A DNA stretch of 64,000 bases, from the NCBI GenBank assembly GCA_002840735.1, contig PHBY01000008.1:124001-188000 (forward strand), written 5' to 3'. The translations under genes and the position numbers were made by a program. This document shows, piece by piece, positions 1 through 8,878 of this stretch; position 1 is the first letter of the stretch, and each line of letters begins with the position of its first letter. This DNA is from Chloroflexi bacterium HGW-Chloroflexi-2 (GTDB lineage Bacteria; Chloroflexota; Anaerolineae; Anaerolineales; Anaerolineaceae). The notes under the pieces were generated by a model, which saw only the letters and a program-made list of their open reading frames with translations, made no database searches and had not been told where the DNA came from.

Positions 1-842
1 AGAATTTATCTCACGATTATGAAGGAAAAGGAAATTACGCCGTCCGGAATGTTTCGTTTTCCATTCCGGAAGGAACCATTTTTGGTTTCCTGGGTCCCAG
101 TGGGGCTGGGAAAAGTACGGTTCAAAATATTCTGATTGGGCTTTTACCTTTACAGCAGGGAGAAGTCACCTACACCGGTAAATCCATTCGCGATCAGGAT
201 GCAAAGTTTTTCAACCAATTAGGAGTTTCCTTCGAGCACCCCAATGTATATGGTCGCTTAACCGGTTATGAAAACTTGAAGTACTTTGCAGGCCTATTCG
301 ATGTTCCCACCCTGGATCCACTGAAACTCCTTGAAGCTGTTAATCTCACCGAGGCAGCTCATCGCAAAGCCAGCGCTTATTCAAAAGGGATGCGTCAACG
401 GCTGGTATTTGCCCGTTCATTAATCAACAATCCCAAAATGCTTTTCCTGGATGAGCCCACCTCCGGTTTGGACCCCAATACCGCAGCCATCATAAAGGAG
501 ATCATTCTACAAAAGAAGAAAGATGGCTGCACCATCTTCCTGACTACACATTCCATGGCAACTGCCGATGACCTGTGTGACACCGTTGCTTTCCTGAATG
601 AAGGCAAAATGGTAGCCATGGATTCACCCCGGAACCTGAAGCTGGCATATGGGGAACGCTCGGTGCGGGTTGAATATGGTGATAATGGACGGGTTTTGGA
701 ACAGGTCTTTTTCCTGGATAAGGCGGAAGATCACCGTTTATTCACGGATCTGGTTCAATCCCAGCGTATACAGACCATTCATACCCAGGAAGCAACCCTG
801 GAACAGATATTTATGCGATTAACCGGCAGAGGTCTGGCATGA
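1..842 (+). CDS. ABC-2 type exporter ATP-binding protein, 5' partial
   Basis: ATPase subunit of an ABC exporter that powers the two permeases encoded just downstream. The reading frame is open from base 3 at the left edge, so the true start lies outside the window. Visible motifs are Walker A GPSGAGKST (about base 93), a signature-like KGMRQR, Walker B MLFLDEPTSGLDP and the H-loop TTHS. The C-terminal 70 residues are the usual non-conserved tail of drug/lantibiotic-type exporter ATPases. The stop overlaps the next start (ATGA), which indicates translational coupling. The substrate cannot be told from sequence. Confidence 0.93.
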   Translation, partial: NLSHDYEGKGNYAVRNVSFSIPEGTIFGFLGPSGAGKSTVQNILIGLLPLQQGEVTYTGKSIRDQDAKFFNQLGVSFEHPNVYGRLTGYENLKYFAGLFDVPTLDPLKLLEAVNLTEAAHRKASAYSKGMRQRLVFARSLINNPKMLFLDEPTSGLDPNTAAIIKEIILQKKKDGCTIFLTTHSMATADDLCDTVAFLNEGKMVAMDSPRNLKLAYGERSVRVEYGDNGRVLEQVFFLDKAEDHRLFTDLVQSQRIQTIHTQEATLEQIFMRLTGRGLA

Positions 843-1870
843 AACGCTTCATTTCAATGTTTATGCAGGACCTGATTCTGGCAAATCGCAATGGTCTGAT
901 TTTGGTAACCGGAATTCTCCTGATTGCCATGCTGGCGCTGGTTTTATTCCTGCCCAAACAGCTAAAAATTCACAACGAAATGATCCTGGATCTCAGTCAG
1001 GGAACTATTCTGGCAACTTATTTGAACAATCAGGGTGTCGGTGAAGATGTCGTTTTTATCGAGGAACAGGAATTCAATCAAAAGCTTGAAAAACAACCCA
1101 ATAAAGTTGGGGTTATTTTCTCTGGTGATTTGGAAAATCCGGTGTTTGCATTTCTGATCAATTCCCAAATCCCAATGGAGAATATTAACTTGCTGAAAGC
1201 ATCACTCGACAGGGCAATTCTTGATCTTCGCGGAGAATCTACAGCAACCATACCGGTGAGATTTTTACGGGGTGTTATGCAAACACCTCCGTTAAATTTG
1301 AAGATTATCCCAATTGCCCTGGTATTCGAAGTGGTCCTGCTCGGATTTTTCTTCGTCTCTGTGATGATGTTTCAGGAAAAGCAGGAAGCCACCTTGCGGG
1401 CCTATCGCGTTACGCCGGGAGGCGCATGGAACTACATTCTTTCCAAGAATTTGCTGTTCATTGTGCTGAGTATTGCCTATGGCTTGCCACTGCTGCTGGT
1501 TGGATTTGGTCTCAGCATCAATTATGGCTTGATCCTGCTGTTGGTTGTGATGACAGCTTCGATGATGACGCTGATCAGTCTTTTCATTGCTGTATTCTTC
1601 CGGAATTTATCGGAATGGTTCTTTGTGGGTGTGGCTGTCCTGGTAATTAATTCTCTGCCTTCAATCTCCTATGGAATTCCCAGCTTCTCACCGGCCTGGA
1701 TGAGTTGGATTCCCTCTTACCCGGCTGTTTTTGCGGTGCGGGATGTGCTCTTCAACGCAGCCACCTGGGTGGACGTGCTGCCCACTATCGTTCTGTTGCT
1801 AGTTTTAAATGGAATTGGATTCTTATTGGCGTATCTGGCCATCCAGCGCAAGTTGTTAAAGGAAGGGTGA
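839..1870 (+). CDS. ABC transporter permease (ABC-2 family)
   Basis: Membrane subunit of the exporter. One transmembrane segment sits near residues 20-40, followed by a long extracytoplasmic loop (about 40-150) and then five or so hydrophobic segments to residue 335, ending in a charged tail. This is the usual ABC-2 permease layout. It overlaps the ATPase by 4 bp and lies 2 bp before the second permease. It is 343 aa, normal for the family, and probably forms a heterodimer with the next protein. Confidence 0.88.
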   Translation: MKRFISMFMQDLILANRNGLILVTGILLIAMLALVLFLPKQLKIHNEMILDLSQGTILATYLNNQGVGEDVVFIEEQEFNQKLEKQPNKVGVIFSGDLENPVFAFLINSQIPMENINLLKASLDRAILDLRGESTATIPVRFLRGVMQTPPLNLKIIPIALVFEVVLLGFFFVSVMMFQEKQEATLRAYRVTPGGAWNYILSKNLLFIVLSIAYGLPLLLVGFGLSINYGLILLLVVMTASMMTLISLFIAVFFRNLSEWFFVGVAVLVINSLPSISYGIPSFSPAWMSWIPSYPAVFAVRDVLFNAATWVDVLPTIVLLLVLNGIGFLLAYLAIQRKLLKEG

Positions 1871-1872
1871 AC

Positions 1873-2874
1873 ATGTTCAAGCGAATAATCAATTTAATGC
1901 GTCAGGATTGGACCAATGCAGTGCGAGATAATATCCTGCTGTACATGATGATTGCACCACTCTTATTGGCACTGGGAGCGCGTTTTTTCCTGCCTTCCCT
2001 CAACCAAAATCAGTATACCTTCGCCGTTCAATCTTCCTTGAATTCTGAACTTGTTCATCGTCTGGATCAGATTGGAAAAATTGAGTTGTTCGATGATGCC
2101 AATGACGTCAAAGAACGTGTGTTGCGCAGCGATGATGTTCCTGGACTGATCATTGAAAATAATCAACCTCAAATCATCATGGAAGGAAACGAAGGCGATG
2201 AAGCACAGGTTCTTCAATCCGTCATCGAACAGGCGTTGAGTGGAGATGTCGTTGCGCAATACAGCCTGACCCAGGGTGAGAGCGGCGCACGATCCTTGTT
2301 GAAAGAATATGGTGCTATTATCTTCATCCTGATTAATACTTTATTGGGTTCGTTGGTCATGGCATTCAATATCATTGAGGACAAAGAAAGTAAAGCCATG
2401 CGCGCTTTGGGAGTGTCACCTTTATCCATGCTGGAACTAACCATCGCTCGTGGGTTGTTTGCCCTGGTTTTGAGCTTGATCATGGTGGTAAGCAGTACGA
2501 TGATACTGGTAGGTACTCAGGTGAATTTTGGATTGTTGCTGATGGGATTCGCTTTTTCCATTGCGCTTCCCATCCTCACCGGCTATGTGATTGGTGGACT
2601 GGCAGATAATCAGCTAAAAGCCATTGCGATTTTGAAATTCTACTTCTTAATCTATCTGACCTTGCCAATCATCACGGTTGTCATCCCACAGAAATCACAT
2701 ATCTTTTTCTATTGGTTGCCTAATTATTGGATGTGGCATACCTTTGAACAGGTTTTTATCGGCAATCTGGGAGGACCTGGATTCTTGTTGAGTGGCATCA
2801 TTACATTCTTTAGCAGTTTGCTATTGGTGGTGATTTGTTACCCGTTTTTACGTCGCCAATTAAAACTCAGATAA
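1873..2874 (+). CDS. ABC transporter permease (ABC-2 family), second subunit
   Basis: Second permease of the exporter, 333 aa, with the same topology as its neighbour: one N-terminal membrane helix, a soluble loop of about 120 residues, then six hydrophobic segments. The open frame extends upstream inside the first permease gene, but the ATG at 1873 follows GGAAGGGTG at good spacing and gives a protein that begins MFKRIINLMRQDW, parallel to the MKRFISMFMQD start of the first permease. I therefore place the start there. Confidence 0.87.
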   Translation: MFKRIINLMRQDWTNAVRDNILLYMMIAPLLLALGARFFLPSLNQNQYTFAVQSSLNSELVHRLDQIGKIELFDDANDVKERVLRSDDVPGLIIENNQPQIIMEGNEGDEAQVLQSVIEQALSGDVVAQYSLTQGESGARSLLKEYGAIIFILINTLLGSLVMAFNIIEDKESKAMRALGVSPLSMLELTIARGLFALVLSLIMVVSSTMILVGTQVNFGLLLMGFAFSIALPILTGYVIGGLADNQLKAIAILKFYFLIYLTLPIITVVIPQKSHIFFYWLPNYWMWHTFEQVFIGNLGGPGFLLSGIITFFSSLLLVVICYPFLRRQLKLR

Positions 2875-2892
2875 AAAGAAAGGAGAGATCTC

Positions 2893-3021
2893 ATGGAATG
2901 GTATTGGTGGGCACTGATTGTAATTGTTCTTGTAGCTGGTGCAACCATAAAACTTAAAGTTTTAGGTAAATGGTTAGCCAATTGGAAGAAGAACGAAGTT
3001 AAATATTCGGATGATGAGTAA
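2893..3021 (+). CDS. small membrane protein, 42 aa
   Basis: A short ORF directly after the exporter permeases, 18 bp downstream, with a strong Shine-Dalgarno (AGGAGAG) and a terminator immediately after it. The product begins MEWYWWALIVIVLVAGATIK, a single transmembrane helix, followed by a basic stretch (KWLANWKKNEVK) and an acidic end (SDDE). Its position suggests a small accessory subunit or regulator of the exporter, which is inference only. I recognise no family. Confidence 0.6.
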   Translation: MEWYWWALIVIVLVAGATIKLKVLGKWLANWKKNEVKYSDDE

Positions 3022-3026
3022 TTAAT

Positions 3027-3067
3027 AAAACAGATGGAGGTAATATCTGAAGACCTCCATCTGTTTT
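3027..3067. terminator. bidirectional Rho-independent terminator
   Basis: A perfect stem ACAGATGGAGGT / ACCTCCATCTGT with an 11-nt loop is flanked by AAAA on the left and TTTT on the right, so it can terminate both the exporter operon (+) and the convergent genes (-). Confidence 0.85.
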
Positions 3068-3070
3068 TCA

Positions 3071-3748
3071 TCATGTTAATTCTTTTGCTCGCATCCCTTT
3101 GAATGATTTAATAATTGGAACAAAGATTAAGATAACAGCGATCAAGTTCAATATTGTCATGGCGATAGCAATTCCTAGTTTGGTTTTGGAGCGTGAAACA
3201 AAACTATCAAATTGTCCTGCATGAATTATTTCAGCCTCAATCAATCGTGATTGATCTATTCGGTTTATTCTCACAAAACCAACAACTGTGACAGGGGAAT
3301 CAATTTCGAGGTAGGATCTACCCATAAAGTCCTCTGGCCAGTTTGTTGGTTGGTAGGTATCGTTATCGATGGCTATTTCTCCATCCAATAATTCAATCCA
3401 CAATCGGTCAGGGCTCCATAATCCTGTGTCGTCCAGATAGGCTACATAATTATCCATTATGATTTTATTTTTGCTGCTTACTTTTCCAAATAAAACAACG
3501 CCTTCTCCATCTTGTTTTTGATCGATTATTTTAATATCCACAATCGGATCTGATGAACCAGCCATCGATAATCCACTCATTCCCAGGTAAGAAAAAAGAC
3601 CATTAACGGATAGGAAAACCCCAGCTGTTAAAAAGAAGAAGAATAGATTTTTATAATCCTGTTTTTTTTCAGCTTTTGGAAGAATAAATGAATACACCAG
3701 CCAGGCGAGAAGACTAAAAAAAACAAAAAAAACGATATTTCCAATCAT
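3071..3748 (-). CDS. membrane protein with central beta-rich domain (possibly GIDE-like)
   Basis: About 225 aa. Two transmembrane helices lie near the N-terminus, a soluble beta-rich region runs roughly over residues 65-180, and one C-terminal transmembrane helix follows with a basic tail. The soluble part has the pattern of an OB-fold-like GIDE domain (KVSSKNKIIMDNYVAYLDD ... DSPVTVVGFVR), but the match is weak and by eye. An ATG four codons further upstream (3760) is possible; I prefer 3748 because GGGAG sits 5 bases before it. It follows the WD40 lipoprotein gene with almost no gap, so the two are probably co-transcribed. Confidence 0.6.
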   Translation of the reverse strand: MIGNIVFFVFFSLLAWLVYSFILPKAEKKQDYKNLFFFFLTAGVFLSVNGLFSYLGMSGLSMAGSSDPIVDIKIIDQKQDGEGVVLFGKVSSKNKIIMDNYVAYLDDTGLWSPDRLWIELLDGEIAIDNDTYQPTNWPEDFMGRSYLEIDSPVTVVGFVRINRIDQSRLIEAEIIHAGQFDSFVSRSKTKLGIAIAMTILNLIAVILIFVPIIKSFKGMRAKELT

Positions 3749-3763
3749 GATTACTCCCATTAA

Positions 3764-6331
3764 TTATTTTTGTTTTGCGGATTCACTGAACATAAGGTTC
3801 CAGGTTATTGGTCCAACAATTCCATCCACAACCAGACCATTCTTTTCCTGAAAGTTTCTGACAGCCAGGTCAGTTTTCTGCCCAAAGTCGCCATCTGGAA
3901 TTCCAACTTCGGTATAACCCAACGCATACAAACGTTGTTGCAACTGCAGAACGTCAGCACCTTTCATATGTGGGTCGGTTAGGGACAGTTGCCTGAAAAA
4001 GGTAACCAATGTTGGCGTTGAGGTAGGTGTGACCGGTGTGGAAGTAGCGGTTGGTGTGACGGGTGTTGATGTTTGAGGGGGCAATGCATTATGGCAGCTG
4101 ATTGCAGCCGGATTTCCCACTGGAAGGGTGAGGGCTCCGATTTTTCCCCATATCCGTGTGATACCTTGTGTTGATTGACTGAGCAATAGTCTCCCATCCT
4201 GGCTGAATTTCATGCGTTCGATTTTGCTGCCATGTGCCTGCCATTCAGCGATGATTGTTTTTGTCGTCAGATCCAAAATGTAAATCATGCCATTGCTATC
4301 ACCCATGACGACTAAACATCCGGTAGGGCTGAAAACCAAACTGGTTGCCATACCTTCTGTAGAATCATGGGTATAGGTTGCGTTGGTATTGACATCCCAC
4401 ACCAAAAAAGAGTCTCCCTGCAAGGTTCCCATAAAACTGGCGTCCGGGCTTAAGGCCACCCTGGGATTTTCTTCTGGTGATATCAATGGGAAAGTGCGGA
4501 TTAATTCGCCAGAATTAACATCCCAAAGGCTGATCTCCTGGTCAGTTGTAGCAATCCAGTTGCCATCCTGGCTGAATGCAAAATTCTTTACAGGTGTCTG
4601 TAGCTTGCGTATCGTTTCATTGGAGGCCATATCCACCAAAACCAATTGGTTTTTTCCAGTACTGCGGTCATACACACTGTATGCCATCAATTCATTGCTG
4701 GGATTATTGACAACTTTTGGCCGGTCCAATTCAAGGGGGTAACCTTCTTCTGGTTGAAGGGATTGGAGATTCCATCGCTTTAGGTTGTAGTCATTTTCAA
4801 CAGAGAATAGTGATTCTCCCGTTGAAGAGAAAAGCACATCTCGAATGATTTTTTCTCCAACTTTGATTTCTTTCAGATCTAATTTCTCTTTTAATTCAAT
4901 GACCTTTATCTTTCCATCCGAATATCCCAATGCCAGCACTGGCATACCAGCAAATTTTCCAATATCTACACTGGTTGGATATGATATGTCATCCGAAAAG
5001 CTGGTGATAAGTTGTTTTTCAGAAAAATTCCATAACTCAACGATCCCCCTTTTCGCAACTGACAGGTAGAGTTGATTGTTCTTCCATTTAATCCCCATTA
5101 AACCGTATGGGCAGCTAGGACAATCATCGAACTTCAATTGCTCGGTTTTCTGCAATAATTCTTCATATGTGTTTATTTGAACAAGGGTTTTACTCAAATC
5201 CAAAGTAAATAATTGGTCATTTTCATTCAGAACCAATAATTTTGATTGTGGATCGTAAAAAGTTTCAATGAAATATCCTGGTGGATCATATATGATCAGA
5301 TTGCGATTTCTTTTTAATTGGTTGCTATCCCAGATTCCGATATCGTAGCGTGATTTTGCTACCGGATTACAACCTGGGACTGCTTCATTGCATGGTGGAT
5401 CCATATATTGGATCATGCAGCTCACAACATATTCGGTGGCCAGGGATGGGGATGTAGAACATATTCCATTTGTCAGTCGTTCTCTGGTGTGCGAATTGAT
5501 CGATGAATTGATCAACGCGCCGGTTCTAGTATTCCAGATGCGCACATCCCCCAGAATGTTTACAGCTTGAAGCCTGAGATTATCCTGACTGAAAAAAACA
5601 CCAATCGTCTCCGGAAACTGCATGGTCCAGTATGGGATATTGGTGACGGTGGTCAAAGTTATTGTCGATTCCCAGGTTTGGGTGTCATAGAGTTTAATAT
5701 ACGTCTTGGCTGCTCCGGTGGATTCATTGTCTTCTAGGTCATCAAAAACGATGGCGACTTCATTTCCAAGGGGTGAGAAGAAAGTTTTATCACCACTGTC
5801 CTCCAGTCTGATAACAAGTTTGTTGGTGGAAATATCATAGATATCGACAATTTGGGGATACCTTGCTGCTGCCAAATAATCGCCTTTTGGACTGAAAGCC
5901 AGGTGATAATAGGTTTGTTCGCTGTTCAAATGCCTTAAAAATGATAGATCATCACCACTTAATAATCCCAACCCCTGTCTTCCGGCTACTGCGATCATCG
6001 CACCATCTGGTGACCAAATCATCGCATTAATAGAACCAACAACTGCAGGAATATATTCATAAAGCAGGTTTATTTCTTCTATCGTATTCGGGAGGATTTC
6101 CCATTCTCCATCCAGTGGAAGGGGATTGTTTTGAGCGCTCAAAACACTGGGCGATGGGGTGCTGCTCGGACTTGCGATTATACCTGGGTTGATTTTCTGT
6201 GTTATGCTGGAAACCGCAATTTCGGTCGAATCTGATTTTGGGGGGAGCGTTTCTTCATCGTTCTTTGCTGACGTACAGGATGAAAACAATATTAAACAAA
6301 ACAATAATAGCTGTATTATGGGTCGTTTCAT
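3764..6331 (-). CDS. WD40-like propeller lipoprotein with C-terminal peptidoglycan-binding domain
   Basis: An exported lipoprotein of 855 aa. The lipobox LFSSC gives lipid-modified Cys19. The body (about 70-750) holds WD40/eukaryotic-like propeller repeats, recognisable by recurring blades such as SPDGAMIAVAGRQG, WNTRTGALI, SQDGNWIATTDQEISLWDV and SQDGRLLLSQSTQGITRIW, probably two propellers. A Thr/Pro linker (about 765-790) leads to a PG_binding_1 domain (DVLQLQQRLYALGY ... FGQKTDLAVRNFQEKNGL). It likely works as a surface scaffold held to both membrane and cell wall. The binding partner is unknown. Confidence 0.85.
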   Translation of the reverse strand: MKRPIIQLLLFCLILFSSCTSAKNDEETLPPKSDSTEIAVSSITQKINPGIIASPSSTPSPSVLSAQNNPLPLDGEWEILPNTIEEINLLYEYIPAVVGSINAMIWSPDGAMIAVAGRQGLGLLSGDDLSFLRHLNSEQTYYHLAFSPKGDYLAAARYPQIVDIYDISTNKLVIRLEDSGDKTFFSPLGNEVAIVFDDLEDNESTGAAKTYIKLYDTQTWESTITLTTVTNIPYWTMQFPETIGVFFSQDNLRLQAVNILGDVRIWNTRTGALINSSINSHTRERLTNGICSTSPSLATEYVVSCMIQYMDPPCNEAVPGCNPVAKSRYDIGIWDSNQLKRNRNLIIYDPPGYFIETFYDPQSKLLVLNENDQLFTLDLSKTLVQINTYEELLQKTEQLKFDDCPSCPYGLMGIKWKNNQLYLSVAKRGIVELWNFSEKQLITSFSDDISYPTSVDIGKFAGMPVLALGYSDGKIKVIELKEKLDLKEIKVGEKIIRDVLFSSTGESLFSVENDYNLKRWNLQSLQPEEGYPLELDRPKVVNNPSNELMAYSVYDRSTGKNQLVLVDMASNETIRKLQTPVKNFAFSQDGNWIATTDQEISLWDVNSGELIRTFPLISPEENPRVALSPDASFMGTLQGDSFLVWDVNTNATYTHDSTEGMATSLVFSPTGCLVVMGDSNGMIYILDLTTKTIIAEWQAHGSKIERMKFSQDGRLLLSQSTQGITRIWGKIGALTLPVGNPAAISCHNALPPQTSTPVTPTATSTPVTPTSTPTLVTFFRQLSLTDPHMKGADVLQLQQRLYALGYTEVGIPDGDFGQKTDLAVRNFQEKNGLVVDGIVGPITWNLMFSESAKQK

Positions 6332-6352
6332 AATTTCCTTTCTGAATTAAAG

Positions 6353-7876
6353 TTAAATATCCACGTCCAATAAATAAGTCGTTAGAAAGCCATTCTCTAC
6401 CACAGACAAAAATCTTCCATCAGGAGAAATGGAAATACCCACCGGGAATAAAAATACACCTTCCATCCAACCCTCGCCATCATAGGTTAATTTTCCAAGG
6501 CGATACTTGAGGCTTCCGAAAGAATCATAAATATAAACGGCTGTGTTCTCCGGGCTGGCATTCAATAATACATAAATATTTCCTTTATTATCAATTGCCA
6601 GATCGGCCGGCAAGGCTTTGATCAGTTCAAGATAACCCAATTCATTGACAACATCACCATTGTCTGCATCCAGTTTAAGAATGGTTCCCAAAATCTGGTC
6701 TAAGGTGTAAAGAAAACCTTCCTGATCAAATGCCAATCCTTTATGCATTTGGGTACCGACGGTCTCAAGTGGAAGATCCTGAACGAGTTGATTATTCACC
6801 GGTGAATAAACCCGGATGCGTGAATATTCATCAGTTTCATCGAGTATGTAAATGTTGCCTGTTTTCGGATGAACAGCGATATCTCTTGGGCTATTCCAAC
6901 CGAAATCTTCTCCGCCTGCATCTACCTGAATTCCTTCCTGATCGAATGTTACATACCATTTGTATATCAAATCGGTCAGGATGACTTGACCATTCATATC
7001 AATCGTAACATCCCGAATATTGGATATTGACGGGACCAAATAATCTTGAACAAGATTCCCTTCCACGTCATAGCGAGACAGGCCGTTATTCCCGTTTGCC
7101 AGATAAATGTTTCCGAAATGATCTGTTGCCAGTCCACCTGGCAAATCGCTTTCGGGGTCTCCCAGATAGTCTGCTGGTATTGGTATCCGCCAGAAGACCG
7201 GAATATCCAGAAAATTCGGAATGTGTCCTCTTAAGTTGACCGCATCAAGGTGCACAGGAGGATCCGAATTTTGAAATGCTAAAATGATGGTATCAATGTT
7301 CAGGTCCGATTCGACTGGAATACTCATCTGACCAGGACAATTTCCTCCAGTGTTGATTTCTCCTTTATAAATTTCTACCCCTAAACCTGAGTGTGAATTC
7401 AACATTTCAACTCGAAGATTGATAACCGATTCACTACTGAAATAAATCAGGATTTCTGTTGGGATTACAGAATAATCATATTTCAGGTTCACCAGGTATT
7501 CTGAAGGGCTACTTTCGGGTTGGTCGTTATACCAGGATTCATATCTGTCATTACATTCTAATGCTCCTGGAGGTCCTAAAATCGATAGAGCATTCTGACC
7601 AATCAGATCGGTTGACACCTCACTGACCCAAAGGCTTAAAGTGTCGGCAGCGTTGTATGTCTCTTGAATTTCAAGTTGTGAAATGGGTGTGGTTTGAGGA
7701 ATTATTGTTGACGGTTGGAAAATTGTTTGCGTGGATGTAGGTTCAGGCTTAATTGTCATGGTTGGAATTGGAAATTCTTCTTCTTTGTTATTGGTTTTGG
7801 AAGAGAATGTACAGGCGTAAATAGATCCCAGGATTATAAATAAAATTAAAATCGAATAAAATTTAGCAAACTTCAT
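6353..7876 (-). CDS. NHL-type beta-propeller lipoprotein
   Basis: About 507 aa. The lipobox GSIYAC gives a lipid-anchored Cys near residue 22, followed by a Thr/Pro/Gln-rich linker. A beta-sandwich-like region precedes NHL/SMP-30-like propeller blades (GLATDHFGNIYLANGNNGLSRY, cut here into DHFGNIYLANGN, HPKTGNIYILDET, DNKGNIYVLLN and SPDGRFLSVVENG). The frame also has an ATG at 7888. I prefer 7876 because GGTGG stands before it and the signal peptide then starts MKFAKF. It lies 21 bp upstream of the WD40 lipoprotein and is probably co-expressed. No enzymatic motif is seen. Confidence 0.8.
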   Translation of the reverse strand: MKFAKFYSILILFIILGSIYACTFSSKTNNKEEEFPIPTMTIKPEPTSTQTIFQPSTIIPQTTPISQLEIQETYNAADTLSLWVSEVSTDLIGQNALSILGPPGALECNDRYESWYNDQPESSPSEYLVNLKYDYSVIPTEILIYFSSESVINLRVEMLNSHSGLGVEIYKGEINTGGNCPGQMSIPVESDLNIDTIILAFQNSDPPVHLDAVNLRGHIPNFLDIPVFWRIPIPADYLGDPESDLPGGLATDHFGNIYLANGNNGLSRYDVEGNLVQDYLVPSISNIRDVTIDMNGQVILTDLIYKWYVTFDQEGIQVDAGGEDFGWNSPRDIAVHPKTGNIYILDETDEYSRIRVYSPVNNQLVQDLPLETVGTQMHKGLAFDQEGFLYTLDQILGTILKLDADNGDVVNELGYLELIKALPADLAIDNKGNIYVLLNASPENTAVYIYDSFGSLKYRLGKLTYDGEGWMEGVFLFPVGISISPDGRFLSVVENGFLTTYLLDVDI

Positions 7877-7980
7877 GTTAACCACCATAAGCGAAAAATT
7901 CAGGAGGAATTGTTATAAAGTTTAAAAATGCAATTGAAAAACCTTCATTAATCATATATACATATCGTCACAGGAGCGTC

Positions 7981-8014
7981 AAAAAATAACCAGTTGGAGA
8001 TTTGTCTGGTTATT
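7981..8014 (-). terminator. Rho-independent terminator
   Basis: A perfect 9-bp stem AATAACCAG / CTGGTTATT with a 12-nt loop, followed on the minus strand by six T. It lies downstream of the 8069-8735 operon. Confidence 0.8.
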
Positions 8015-8068
8015 CTTTGAAAGGAATTGAAATTAGATTGTGGATGGTGGCATAGTCAATAATAGTGA

Positions 8069-8533
8069 TTAAATTCTTTTTTGATCCATCACAAAACTAA
8101 TAATGTAGACACTGAACGGGATGACCACACAACCTGCCTGTATATACCATAATAGTTCTTTTCCGATAGGCGGTAAACTGCCATTGGCTGCCATCGAGAA
8201 CCACATTAAAACCACGTACACCAGAACGATTGCTACCCAGAATGCCCGGTAACCAGCCCGGTATCGGATGAATAGATTACGTTCATCCTGTTCCTCTACC
8301 ATCAAACGTTTTGCAGATGGATCTCCCTTTTTAACTGCCGTATATCGTACAACCAGACCAATACCTATTCCTGCCCATAGGATTCCCAATCCGGTGATGA
8401 TGCTGACATTATAGGGAATATAAGAATAGTTGATTTCAAAATACACACCCACCAGGATGAATAACACACCCATAACCAGGAAAAACCATCCAATGCGAAT
8501 TCTACTGTTCAACCATTTATTCTGATCACTCAT
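8069..8533 (-). CDS. four-helix membrane protein paired with an XRE regulator
   Basis: About 154 aa with four hydrophobic segments arranged as two pairs, separated by a charged cytoplasmic loop (KKGDPSAKRLMVEEQDERN). The layout resembles DUF2178-type proteins that are routinely encoded beside small XRE regulators. The start MSDQNK (8533) is chosen because it overlaps the regulator stop by 8 bp and follows GAGGAACA; the longer frame would run deep into the regulator gene. It is probably the effector or sensor partner of that regulator. Its function is unknown. Confidence 0.7.
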   Translation of the reverse strand: MSDQNKWLNSRIRIGWFFLVMGVLFILVGVYFEINYSYIPYNVSIITGLGILWAGIGIGLVVRYTAVKKGDPSAKRLMVEEQDERNLFIRYRAGYRAFWVAIVLVYVVLMWFSMAANGSLPPIGKELLWYIQAGCVVIPFSVYIISFVMDQKRI

Positions 8534-8735
8534 GTTGTTCCTCTTCTGAATATATAAAAATATCTTCAATTTTCACTTGAAAGAGTCTGGCAAGGCGGAA
8601 TGCAAGTAAAATCGAGGGGTTATAACGCCCACTCTCCAGTGAAATAATGGTCTGCCTGGACACTTCCACCTGATCCGCCAACTCCTGTTGAGTCCAACCC
8701 ATTTGATTACGCATTTCTTCCAAACGGTTTTTCAT
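8526..8735 (-). CDS. XRE-family transcriptional regulator (short HTH_3 type)
   Basis: 69 aa, essentially only a Cro/C1-type helix-turn-helix: MGWTQQELADQVEVSRQTII with the recognition helix ending SLESGRYNPS, then AFRLARLFQVKIEDIF. AGGAG precedes the ATG. It is the first gene of a two-gene operon with the membrane protein at 8069. A consensus promoter overlapped by a perfect palindrome lies just upstream, so autoregulation is likely. Confidence 0.9.
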   Translation of the reverse strand: MKNRLEEMRNQMGWTQQELADQVEVSRQTIISLESGRYNPSILLAFRLARLFQVKIEDIFIYSEEEQHE

Positions 8736-8744
8736 ACATGCTCC

Positions 8745-8807
8745 TATGTAAAGCTCACTTTACATATTATACGAATGAATTTTATAAATGTCAAGTATGC
8801 TTTACAT
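8745..8807 (-). promoter_or_regulatory. sigma70-type promoter with overlapping palindromic operator
   Basis: On the minus strand: -35 TTGACA (8789-8794), a 17-bp spacer and -10 TATAAT (8766-8771), a full consensus match. The palindrome ATGTAAAG-n4-CTTTACAT (8745-8764) covers the likely transcription start, and another half-site, ATGTAAAG, lies just upstream of the -35 (8800-8807). These are probable binding sites for the XRE protein. Confidence 0.8.
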
Positions 8808-8878
8808 TTTAATTAAAAGCAATTCAAGTAGTCACCTATGGAATTAAATCTAATGAAGATATTTCTTTTAAGAGAAAA

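Noticed and set aside
1705-1872. Upstream extension of the second permease frame
   Set aside because: It runs inside the first permease gene in another phase and has no membrane-protein character; the ATG at 1873 has the ribosome site.
3979-4197. Proline/histidine-rich minus-strand frame within the WD40 lipoprotein gene
   Set aside because: It is an out-of-phase shadow of the Thr/Pro linker coding sequence.
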